Of a stretch of DNA of 5,077 bases, positions 1-5,077 are shown one piece after another. Position numbers and translations under genes: made by a program. Each line of letters opens with the position of its first letter. Positions within the stretch are counted from its first letter, which is position 1. Below the pieces are notes generated by a model. It worked only from the letters and a program-made list of their open reading frames with translations. It did no database searches and was not told where the DNA came from. The DNA comes from Caulobacteraceae bacterium UBA6225 (lineage in GTDB: Bacteria; Pseudomonadota; Alphaproteobacteria; Caulobacterales; Caulobacteraceae), in contig DJWR01000160.1 in the NCBI GenBank assembly GCA_002441055.1, forward strand, positions 1 to 5,077, written 5' to 3'.

Positions 1-1255
1 CTCGCACCAGCTGATGCTGCGGGCCGGAATGATCCGTCAGGAGGCTGCCGGTATCTATGCCTGGCTGCCGCTTGGTCTAAGGGTCCTCAAGAAGATCGAG
101 CAGATCGTTCGCGAGGAAATGGACCGGGCCGGCGCCATCGAGGTGCTGATGCCGACCCTGCAGCTGGCCGACCTGTGGCGTGAGAGCGGCCGCTATGACG
201 ACTATGGCGACGAGATGCTGCGCATCAAGGACCGCCACGAGCGCGACCTGCTCTATGGGCCCACGGCCGAAGAGGTGATCACCGAGATCTTCCGGGCCCA
301 TGTGAAGAGCTACAAGGACCTGCCGAAGAACTTCTACAACATCCAGTGGAAGTTCCGGGACGAGCGCCGTCCCCGGTTCGGGGTGATGCGCGGTCGCGAG
401 TTCCTGATGAAGGACGCCTATTCCTTCGATGTGGACGAGGCCGCGGCCCGCCGCTCCTACAACCGCATGTTCGTGGCCTATCTGAACACCTTCTCCCGCC
501 TGGGCCTGAAGGCGGTGCCCATGCGCGCCGATCCCGGTCCCATCGGCGGCGATCTGAGCCACGAATTCATCATTCTGGCGGAAACTGGCGAGAGCCAGGT
601 CTTCTGCCACCGCGATCTGGTGGAGATGCCGGCGCCTGGCGATGTGGATTGGGACGGCGACCTGCAGCCCATCGTGGACCAGCGCACCGCCCTCTATGCG
701 GCCACCGAAGACATGCACGACCAGGGGCGGTTCGAGAGCGAAGTGGCGGAGGCCGACCGGCTATCAGCCCGGGGCATCGAGGTCGGCCATATCTTCTATT
801 TCGGCGAGAAGTACTCCAAGCCCATGCGGGCGGTCGTCACCGGCCCCGACGGCCAGGAGCGCCCGATTCATGGGGGTTCCTATGGGGTCGGGGTGTCGCG
901 TCTGGTGGGCGGCATCATCGAGGCGAGCCATGACGCGGCCGGCATCATCTGGCCCGACGCGGTCGCGCCCTTCGGCGTGGCGGTGATCAATCTGCGGCCG
1001 GGCGACTCGGCTGTCGACCTGGCCTGCGAGCAGGCCTACGGCGCCCTGCGCGAGGCCGGGAAGGATCCGCTGCTGGACGACACAGACGAGCGGCCCGGCG
1101 CCAAGTTCGCCGCCATGGATCTGATCGGCGCCCCCTGGCAGCTGATTATCGGTCCCAAGGGCGTCGCCGAGGGCAAGGTGGAGATCAAACGCCGCGCCAC
1201 TGGCGAGCGTCAGTCGGTGACGCTGGAAGAGGCCCTGAAGGTGATCATCGCGTGA
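1..1255 (+). CDS. proS: Prolyl-tRNA synthetase, class II, short type without INS editing domain (5' truncated by window)
   Basis: The enzyme charges tRNA-Pro with proline in the cytoplasm using ATP. The reading frame is open from base 2 (Ser-His-Gln-Leu before the Met at 14) and this matches the interior of ProS near its N-terminus, so the true start is probably about 20-25 codons upstream; Met14 is not the start. Class II motif 1 lies around 110-165 (REEMDRAGAIEVLMPTLQ), motif 2 around 345-425 (FRDERRPRFGVMRGREF) and motif 3 at 872-904 (GGSYGVGVSRL). The stretch GPIGGDLSHEF (about 535-570) is typical of ProS. The C-terminal anticodon-binding domain covers about 970-1250. Motifs 2 and 3 are only about 150 residues apart, whereas E. 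coli-type ProS has a roughly 180-residue INS editing domain there; alphaproteobacterial ProS is known to lack it and to rely on free-standing ProXp editing proteins. The stop overlaps the GTG start of the next gene by 4 nt. Confidence 0.97.
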   Translation, partial: SHQLMLRAGMIRQEAAGIYAWLPLGLRVLKKIEQIVREEMDRAGAIEVLMPTLQLADLWRESGRYDDYGDEMLRIKDRHERDLLYGPTAEEVITEIFRAHVKSYKDLPKNFYNIQWKFRDERRPRFGVMRGREFLMKDAYSFDVDEAAARRSYNRMFVAYLNTFSRLGLKAVPMRADPGPIGGDLSHEFIILAETGESQVFCHRDLVEMPAPGDVDWDGDLQPIVDQRTALYAATEDMHDQGRFESEVAEADRLSARGIEVGHIFYFGEKYSKPMRAVVTGPDGQERPIHGGSYGVGVSRLVGGIIEASHDAAGIIWPDAVAPFGVAVINLRPGDSAVDLACEQAYGALREAGKDPLLDDTDERPGAKFAAMDLIGAPWQLIIGPKGVAEGKVEIKRRATGERQSVTLEEALKVIIA

Positions 1256-2526
1256 GCACTGTGGCCGCGCCCTTCGGACGCTGGGAGCGGATGCTCGCTG
1301 GCCGCTATCTGCGCGCCAAGCGCAGCCAGGGCGGCGTGGCGCTCATCTCGATCATCTCCTTTGTGGGTATCATGCTGGCCGTCGCCGTGCTGATCATCGT
1401 CATGTCGGTGATGAACGGCTTTCGGACCGAACTTCTGGATCGGACCCTGGGGTTCAACGGCCATGTCTATGTGGCCGGCGGCTCGCTCTATGAGCCAGGG
1501 GTGCAGACCCTGGCCGGTGAGATCGCGGCCTTGCCTGGGGTCACCCAGGCCGCCCCGCTCGTGGAGGCCCAGGCCATGGCCCTCGGCCAGGGCCAGATCA
1601 GTGGGGTGGTGGTCCGGGGCATCAGCGAGTCGGACCTCCGACGTACTGAGATCGTTTCGAGCAACATTGTCCGCGGCTCCCTCGAGGGGTTTGGCGTAGG
1701 CGAGTATGGCGGCGACCTACTGCTCATCGGCGATCGGCTGGCCGACGCCCTGGGAATTCAACCGGGCGACCCTCTGACCCTGATCTCCCCCAGCGGTGGG
1801 GCCACGGCCTTTGGTTATACGCCCCAGCGCAAGACCTACACCGTCGGCGGCACCTTCAGCGTCGGCATGAGCGAATACGACCAGCTCTTCATCTATATGC
1901 CGCTCGAGCAAGCGCAGCTGTTCTTCGCCCGTGAAGGCATGGTGGACGTCGTGGAGATCCGCGTGGCCAATCCTGACCGGGCCCCGGCCATGAAGGCGTC
2001 GATCGCCGAGCTGGCTGGCCCCACAGCGGTTGTCACCGACTGGACCCAGCGCAACGCCAGTTTCTGGAACGCTCTGAAGATTGAGCGCAGCGTCATGCGG
2101 CTGATTCTGATGCTCATCGTGGCCATCGCGGCGATGAACATCATCTCTGGCCTCGTTATGCTGGTGAAGAACAAGGGGCGCGACATCGCCATTCTGCGCA
2201 CCATGGGGGCGGGGCAGGGCGCGATCCTGCGGATCTTCTTTATGGCCGGCGCCTCGGTGGGCGCCCTGGGCACCCTGGTGGGCCTGGTTCTTGGGGTGCT
2301 GTTCTGCATCTTCATCGGCCCGATCCAGAACGCCGTCGAGTGGGTGACGGGGGCGGAGGTGTTCAGCTCGGACATCTATTACCTCGCCCACATCCCAGCC
2401 AAGGTGGACGCCCTGGAGGTGCTCATCGTGGTGGGCTGGGCGCTGGCCGTTTCGTTCCTGGCGACCCTGCCGCCGGCCCTTAGGGCCTCGCGTCTCGATC
2501 CGGTGGAGGCTCTTCGCTATGAGTGA
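1252..2526 (+). CDS. lolC: Lipoprotein-releasing ABC transporter permease, LolC/LolE family
   Basis: This is the inner-membrane permease of the Lol system, which pulls outer-membrane-destined lipoproteins out of the inner membrane and passes them to periplasmic LolA, driven by LolD. The 424 residues follow the MacB/FtsX layout: membrane helix 1 at about 29-53, ending in the family motif VMSVMNGFRTEL; a large periplasmic domain at about 55-275; and helices 2-4 at about 282-304, 329-356 and 388-407. The cytoplasmic segment GRDIAILRTMGAG (309-321) is the coupling region that contacts the ATPase, and the end DPVEALRYE is typical. Residues about 180-196 align by position with the LolA-binding Hook loop of E. 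coli LolC. The GTG start at 1252 is chosen because it gives the usual short N-terminal tail before GRYLRAKR and has a modest ribosome site (AAGGTG, 1238-1243); the Met at codon 14 (base 1291) is the alternative. It overlaps proS by 4 nt and lolD by 8 nt. The choice between the names LolC, LolE and LolF is not settled by this window. Confidence 0.95.
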   Translation: MSTVAAPFGRWERMLAGRYLRAKRSQGGVALISIISFVGIMLAVAVLIIVMSVMNGFRTELLDRTLGFNGHVYVAGGSLYEPGVQTLAGEIAALPGVTQAAPLVEAQAMALGQGQISGVVVRGISESDLRRTEIVSSNIVRGSLEGFGVGEYGGDLLLIGDRLADALGIQPGDPLTLISPSGGATAFGYTPQRKTYTVGGTFSVGMSEYDQLFIYMPLEQAQLFFAREGMVDVVEIRVANPDRAPAMKASIAELAGPTAVVTDWTQRNASFWNALKIERSVMRLILMLIVAIAAMNIISGLVMLVKNKGRDIAILRTMGAGQGAILRIFFMAGASVGALGTLVGLVLGVLFCIFIGPIQNAVEWVTGAEVFSSDIYYLAHIPAKVDALEVLIVVGWALAVSFLATLPPALRASRLDPVEALRYE

Positions 2527-3211
2527 GGTCCCCGCCCTGGCGGTGCGCGGTCTTGAGCGCACCTATGTCACCGGCGACCGCAGCCTGACGGTTCTGCGGG
2601 GCGTCGATCTGGATGTCTCACCGGGCGAGATTGTGGGCCTGATCGGACCCTCAGGGTCGGGGAAATCCTCCCTGCTGCATGCCGCAGGCCTGTTGGAGCG
2701 TCCTAACGCCGGTCAGATCTTCATTGAGGGCCGCGACTGTTCAACCCTCAATGAGCGGGCCCGCACCCGGGTGCGCCTGGGCTCCATCGGGTTCGTCTAT
2801 CAGTTCCATCACCTGCTGGCGGAGTTCAACGCCCTGGATAATGTCGCCCTGCCGATGATGATTGCGGGTCAGGATCATGAGGCGGCGCGCAAGCGGGCGG
2901 CCATGCTCCTTGGTCAACTGGGTCTCTCCGCGCGGGTGGATCATCAGCCGGCGCAGATGTCTGGTGGGGAGCAGCAACGTGTGGCGCTGGCCCGCGCCCT
3001 GGCCAATTCACCGAGGCTGTTGCTGGCCGACGAGCCCACCGGAAACCTCGACCCAACCACTTCTGGCGAGGTGTTTGACAGCCTCTATCGTCTGGCTAGG
3101 GAGACCGGGGTGGCGGCGGTGATCGCCACCCACAATCTGGAGCTTGCCCGGCACATGGATCGGGTCCTGGCCCTGAAAGACGGCCACCTGGAGCCACAGT
3201 CCCTGTTCTGA
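2519..3211 (+). CDS. lolD: Lipoprotein-releasing system ATP-binding protein LolD
   Basis: This is the cytoplasmic ATPase that powers lipoprotein release by the LolC-type permease encoded directly upstream. At 230 residues it has the normal LolD length and every ABC motif: Walker A GPSGSGKS (43-50), Q-loop Gln95, signature MSGGE (147-151), Walker B LLLADE (167-172), D-loop GNLD (175-178) and the switch His in ATHN (205). The segment YQFHHLLAEFNALDNV after the Q-loop is characteristic of LolD and separates it from the related MacB and FtsE ATPases. The ATG at 2519 overlaps the permease stop by 8 nt (ATGAGTGA) and is preceded by GGAGG at 2505-2509 inside lolC, so translation is probably coupled. 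No promoter of its own is apparent. The gene ends at a GC-rich hairpin shared with the convergent gene. Confidence 0.97.
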   Translation: MSEVPALAVRGLERTYVTGDRSLTVLRGVDLDVSPGEIVGLIGPSGSGKSSLLHAAGLLERPNAGQIFIEGRDCSTLNERARTRVRLGSIGFVYQFHHLLAEFNALDNVALPMMIAGQDHEAARKRAAMLLGQLGLSARVDHQPAQMSGGEQQRVALARALANSPRLLLADEPTGNLDPTTSGEVFDSLYRLARETGVAAVIATHNLELARHMDRVLALKDGHLEPQSLF

Positions 3212-3212
3212 T

Positions 3213-3227
3213 GGGGCCTCAGGCCCC
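3213..3227. terminator. GC-rich hairpin between convergent lolD and VOC gene ends
   Basis: GGGGCCTCAGGCCCC is a near-perfect palindrome (6-bp all-GC stem with a 3-nt loop, or 7 bp around one base). It begins two bases after the lolD stop and covers the last codons and stop of the minus-strand VOC gene. Its place between two convergent genes suggests a bidirectional transcription stop. There is no T-run on either side, so it is not a classical intrinsic terminator; it could instead pause RNA polymerase or protect 3' ends. Confidence 0.45.
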
Positions 3228-3641
3228 GAAGGTGGTCGAGCCGTCCGGACCAATGACGCTGCCGGGGTTGTGGGCCACTTCCCACACATGGCCGTCGAGG
3301 TCGGCGAAATAGCCTGAATAGCCGCCCCAGAAGACGGGCTCCGGCGCTTTCAGAGCTTTGGCGCCGGCCGCCAGAGCCTCGGCGAAGGTAGCGTCCACGC
3401 CGTCGCGGGTTGGCTCGTTGATGGCGATTGTCACGCCGCTGAAGCCGCCATCAATGGGTCGTTTGGCGTCTTCGGCCAGGGCCGCCCGTCCGAACAGGCC
3501 CAGGGCCAGGCCCGGCAGTTGATAGAAACAGACCTCATCTGTCGCGCTCACGGGGCGCCAGCCCAACCCGTCCTCATAGAAGCGGCGCGCGCGGCTGATA
3601 TCATCCACGCCGAGGGTGATCAGGCTGAGGCGTTGGTCCAT
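3219..3641 (-). CDS. VOC-superfamily (glyoxalase/bleomycin-resistance fold) protein, substrate unknown
   Basis: The 140-residue protein has the length of a single-unit vicinal-oxygen-chelate protein with two beta-alpha-beta-beta-beta modules. The first module begins LSLITLGVDDISRARRFY and continues to GLGW (25-28); the second ends with the diagnostic WGGYSGYFADLDGHVWEVAHNP (105-126, given here only as a family hallmark: FADLDGH then WE). Family members include glyoxalase I, dioxygenases and antibiotic-binding proteins. The first strand has Thr/Gly where metal-dependent members carry a His, while Glu121 at the last ligand position is kept, so the usual metal set looks incomplete and the activity cannot be named. 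The start at 3641 fits the family N-terminus; the ribosome site (GGAA) is weak. The gene is divergent from sidA and convergent with lolD. The 94-bp region it shares with sidA contains the LexA boxes, so damage control of this gene is conceivable but unproven. Confidence 0.9.
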   Translation of the reverse strand: MDQRLSLITLGVDDISRARRFYEDGLGWRPVSATDEVCFYQLPGLALGLFGRAALAEDAKRPIDGGFSGVTIAINEPTRDGVDATFAEALAAGAKALKAPEPVFWGGYSGYFADLDGHVWEVAHNPGSVIGPDGSTTFGA

Positions 3642-3674
3642 CTGGCGGTTCCATGTTTTGGGTTACGGGCGGGC

Positions 3675-3702
3675 TTGACCGGGAGAACAAAAGAAGAATA
3701 AG
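3675..3702 (+). promoter_or_regulatory. Predicted sigma70-type promoter for sidA (and probably dnaE)
   Basis: A -35 element TTGACC (3675-3680, five of six consensus bases, and the form favoured by Caulobacter housekeeping promoters) is followed after 16 bp by AATAAG (3697-3702, four of six). Transcription would begin near 3709, giving a leader of about 27 nt before the ATG at 3736. The spacer and -10 are unusually A-rich for this GC-rich window. The two LexA-like boxes cover the spacer, the -10 and the predicted start point, as expected for a repressed promoter. The -10 is imperfect, so the exact start is uncertain. Confidence 0.6.
3685..3699 (+). promoter_or_regulatory. Upstream LexA-like box (one mismatch)
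   Basis: The sequence is GAAC-AAAAGAA-GAAT: the alphaproteobacterial LexA direct repeat GAAC-N7-GAAC (GTTC-N7-GTTC on the other strand) with the last base changed from C to T. It lies in the promoter spacer and reaches into the -10. It ends two bases before the perfect box. It may be a second, weaker operator or a decayed site. Confidence 0.5.
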
Positions 3703-3716
3703 AACATAAACGGAAC
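3702..3716 (+). promoter_or_regulatory. LexA (SOS) box, perfect alphaproteobacterial direct repeat
   Basis: GAAC-ATAAACG-GAAC is an exact match to GAAC-N7-GAAC, the direct-repeat operator bound by LexA in Alphaproteobacteria (different from the palindromic CTGT-N8-ACAG of E. coli). It starts at the last base of the predicted -10, spans the predicted transcription start, and ends 19 bp before the sidA ATG. LexA bound here would block initiation; RecA-stimulated LexA cleavage after DNA damage would release it. The identification rests on sequence and position only. Confidence 0.85.
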
Positions 3717-3722
3717 ATCTAC

Positions 3723-3730
3723 AAGGAGGT
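3723..3730 (+). promoter_or_regulatory. Very strong Shine-Dalgarno sequence of sidA
   Basis: AAGGAGGT matches the anti-Shine-Dalgarno end of 16S rRNA over eight contiguous bases, with 5 nt to the ATG at 3736. It is the best ribosome site in the window and is what marks the 30-codon ORF as real rather than chance. Confidence 0.85.
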
Positions 3731-3735
3731 TGGTT

Positions 3736-3828
3736 ATGGTCATTCATCTGGCGCGGGAATCGCTGGCCTTTGTCACCGTGGCGGGCTTCGTGTGGGTGGT
3801 CTGTCAGTTCGCCTATCTGGTGGGCTAG
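3736..3828 (+). CDS. sidA: SidA-like SOS-induced inhibitor of cell division, 30-residue membrane protein
   Basis: The ORF encodes 30 residues: a short N-terminal part MVIHLARES followed by one hydrophobic helix at about 10-30 (LAFVTVAGFVWVVCQFAY and a final LVG). In Caulobacter crescentus, SidA is a 29-residue single-pass inner-membrane protein encoded just upstream of dnaE; it is repressed by LexA, induced by DNA damage, and blocks division by binding the late division protein FtsW without preventing Z-ring assembly. Here the size, membrane nature, position before dnaE, LexA box and strong Shine-Dalgarno all agree. The charged residues (Arg7, Glu8) lie before the helix, so an N-in orientation is likely (inference). 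The protein is almost all membrane helix, so its partner contacts should lie within the bilayer. Only 27 nt separate its TAG from dnaE. I could not align it to the C. crescentus protein, so the orthology rests on context and character; the alternative is an uncharacterised leader peptide for dnaE. Confidence 0.85.
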   Translation: MVIHLARESLAFVTVAGFVWVVCQFAYLVG

Positions 3829-3844
3829 ACCCGCGGCAATGTCA

Positions 3845-3849
3845 GGGAG
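3845..3849 (+). promoter_or_regulatory. Ribosome binding site of dnaE
   Basis: GGGAG sits 6 nt before the ATG at 3856 and supports that start; a second GGAG (3852-3855) directly abuts the ATG and is too close to be used. The whole sidA-dnaE gap is 27 nt and shows no terminator hairpin. Confidence 0.65.
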
Positions 3850-3855
3850 CCGGAG

Positions 3856-5077
3856 ATGAACCAGCAGCCGAACGAGGGTTTCGTTCACCTGCGGGTGCGC
3901 TCGGCCTACTCTCTCCTTGAGGGCGCCATCAAGGCGGACGCCATCGGCCCACTGGCGGCGGCTAATGACATGCCAGCGGTCGCGCTGACCGATCGCACCA
4001 ATCTCTACGGCGCCCTGGAGTTTTCCGTGGCCACGCAGGGGCAGGGGGTGCAGCCGATCATCGGATGCGCCCTGGCGGTGACGGGGATTGGCGAGCGGCA
4101 GCCCGAGAAGTGGGCCAAGACGCCGACCATTGTCCTGCTGGCTCAGTCCGAGGCCGGATATCTCAACCTCTCGCGCCTCTCTTCCATGGCTTACATCGAC
4201 AGCGTGGGCGGGGTCGAGGAGCCGGCGGTCGCCTGGAGTAAGGTGGTCGAACATGCGGATGGCTTGATCCTGCTTTCCGGCGGGTGGGACGGCCCAGTTG
4301 ATCCCCTGATGGCGGCGGGCAAGGTGGCCGAGGGCCGGGCTGCCCTGACCGAGATGCAGCGGGTGTTCGGCGACCGCTTCTATGTGGAGCTACAGCGTCA
4401 TGGTCTGGCGGCCCAGGCTCTGGCTGAGCCGGAGCTGGTCGCCTTCGCCTATGAAATGGACGCGCCCCTGGTGGCCACCAACGACGTCCACTTCACCCTG
4501 CCGGATATGCATGCGGCCCATGACGCCCTGTTGTGCATCGCTGACGGGGCCTTTGTCGGACAGGATGAGCGTCGGCGGGTGAGTGGGGAGCACTGGTTTA
4601 AGCCGGCGGCCGATATGCGGGCCCTGTTCGCTGATCTGCCGGAGGCCTGCGACAACACCCTGGAGATCGCCCGCCGGTGCGCCTTCATGGTGCGCAAACG
4701 CGATCCCATCCTGCCGCGCTTCCCCACCGAAGGAGATCGCACTGAGGCCGAGGAGCTAGCCCATCAGGCCCGGGAGGGCCTCAAGGGTCGCATCGCCGCT
4801 GGCCAGGCCAGCCACGCCCCAGAAAGCGAGTATTTTGAGCGCCTGGAACGGGAGATCGGGGTCATCACCGAGATGGGCTTCCCGGGTTACTTCCTGATCG
4901 TTGCCGACTTTATCAAATGGGCCAAGGCTCATGACATTCCGGTGGGGCCCGGCCGGGGTTCCGGGGCCGGCTCCCTGGTGGCCTATTCTCTGACCATCAC
5001 CGACCTCGACCCGCTCCGCTATGGCCTGCTGTTCGAGCGCTTCCTGAATCCGGAGCGGGTCTCCATGCCCGACTTCG
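3856..5077 (+). CDS. dnaE: DNA polymerase III alpha subunit, DnaE1 type (3' end beyond window)
   Basis: This is the catalytic subunit of the replicative polymerase. The frame is open from the ATG to the window end, giving 407 codons of a protein that is usually about 1,150 residues. The N-terminal PHP domain (about 8-280) starts GFVHLRVRSAYSLLEG and includes LTDRTNLYG (44-52), ELQRHG (178-183) and TNDVHF (208-213). The polymerase region follows with MGFPGYFLIVADFIKWAK, the very conserved GPGRGSGAGS (364-373), and FERFLNPERVSMPDF at the edge; the next codons should be the catalytic Asp-x-Asp. The opening HLRVRSAYSLLEG marks DnaE1, not the error-prone DnaE2/ImuC. Several PHP metal ligands are replaced (Arg13, Arg15, Arg47, Ala72), so this domain probably has no exonuclease activity and proofreading would depend on a separate DnaQ. 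The start fits the family N-terminus and has GGGAG 6 nt upstream. It lies 27 nt after sidA and probably shares its promoter, at least in part. Confidence 0.97.
   Translation, partial: MNQQPNEGFVHLRVRSAYSLLEGAIKADAIGPLAAANDMPAVALTDRTNLYGALEFSVATQGQGVQPIIGCALAVTGIGERQPEKWAKTPTIVLLAQSEAGYLNLSRLSSMAYIDSVGGVEEPAVAWSKVVEHADGLILLSGGWDGPVDPLMAAGKVAEGRAALTEMQRVFGDRFYVELQRHGLAAQALAEPELVAFAYEMDAPLVATNDVHFTLPDMHAAHDALLCIADGAFVGQDERRRVSGEHWFKPAADMRALFADLPEACDNTLEIARRCAFMVRKRDPILPRFPTEGDRTEAEELAHQAREGLKGRIAAGQASHAPESEYFERLEREIGVITEMGFPGYFLIVADFIKWAKAHDIPVGPGRGSGAGSLVAYSLTITDLDPLRYGLLFERFLNPERVSMPDF

Noticed and set aside
77..718. Minus-strand 213-codon ORF
   Set aside because: It lies wholly antisense to proS, whose family motifs are unmistakable; it is His/Val-rich and without recognisable domains, as expected for GC-rich shadow frames.
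1717..2562. Minus-strand 281-codon ORF
   Set aside because: It is antisense to the Lol permease and the start of lolD, rich in His, Asp and Gln from complementing Val/Leu/Ile codons, with no fold signature.
3519..3701. Plus-strand 60-codon ORF ending in the promoter region
   Set aside because: Most of it is antisense to the VOC gene, it has no ribosome site, and its end falls inside the LexA/promoter region.
3829..3855. Attenuator or riboswitch between sidA and dnaE
   Set aside because: The gap is only 27 nt and shows no convincing stem or aptamer-like structure.
3601..4254. Minus-strand 217-codon ORF across sidA and the start of dnaE
   Set aside because: It runs antisense through the promoter, sidA and the conserved DnaE N-terminus and shows no domain of its own.
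3856..5077. DnaE2/ImuC (error-prone polymerase), suggested by the nearby LexA box
   Set aside because: The N-terminus HLRVRSAYSLLEG and the overall PHP pattern are those of DnaE1, and there is no imuA-imuB upstream.
1..5077. Mobile element, CRISPR array, tRNA or integration site
   Set aside because: No transposase, inverted terminal repeats, regularly spaced repeats or tRNA-like sequence were seen; gene content is core and base composition is even apart from the A-rich promoter.

Overview
The window looks like a chromosomal segment of a GC-rich alphaproteobacterium, most likely of the order Caulobacterales (Caulobacter/Phenylobacterium-like). The grounds are the high GC at third codon positions, a prolyl-tRNA synthetase of the short alphaproteobacterial type, LexA-type direct repeats of the form GAAC-N7-GAAC, and a tiny membrane-protein gene in front of dnaE, the arrangement known for the SOS division inhibitor sidA in Caulobacter crescentus. 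The genus is inference; no 16S or other marker is present.

Left block (1-3211, + strand): the 3' part of proS (start lies before the window), then a lipoprotein-releasing permease of the LolC/LolE family, then its ATPase LolD. The three genes overlap by 4 nt and 8 nt, so they form one tightly coupled translational unit. LolCD extracts mature lipoproteins from the inner membrane and hands them to LolA. Only one permease gene is present beside lolD, which suggests a homodimeric (LolF-like) permease.

Middle block (3212-3855): a minus-strand VOC-fold (glyoxalase-like) gene converges on lolD, with a GC-rich hairpin at the shared gene ends. Between the start of that gene and dnaE lies the most interesting part: a sigma70-type promoter overlaid by one perfect and one near-perfect LexA box, a near-perfect Shine-Dalgarno sequence, and a 30-codon ORF (3736-3828) coding for a single membrane helix. 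I read this as a sidA orthologue: made after DNA damage when LexA is cleaved, it blocks division by binding the late septation machinery (FtsW).

Right block (3856-5077, + strand): the first 407 codons of dnaE, the replicative DNA polymerase III alpha subunit (DnaE1 type). It holds the PHP domain, which has lost several metal ligands, and the start of the polymerase core. The window stops one base into the codon of the first catalytic aspartate. Only 27 nt separate sidA and dnaE, so SOS-driven transcription probably runs into the replicase gene.

The genes are mostly conserved housekeeping functions. The notable locus is the LexA-controlled micro-ORF placed directly before the replicase gene, linking DNA damage, replication and division.
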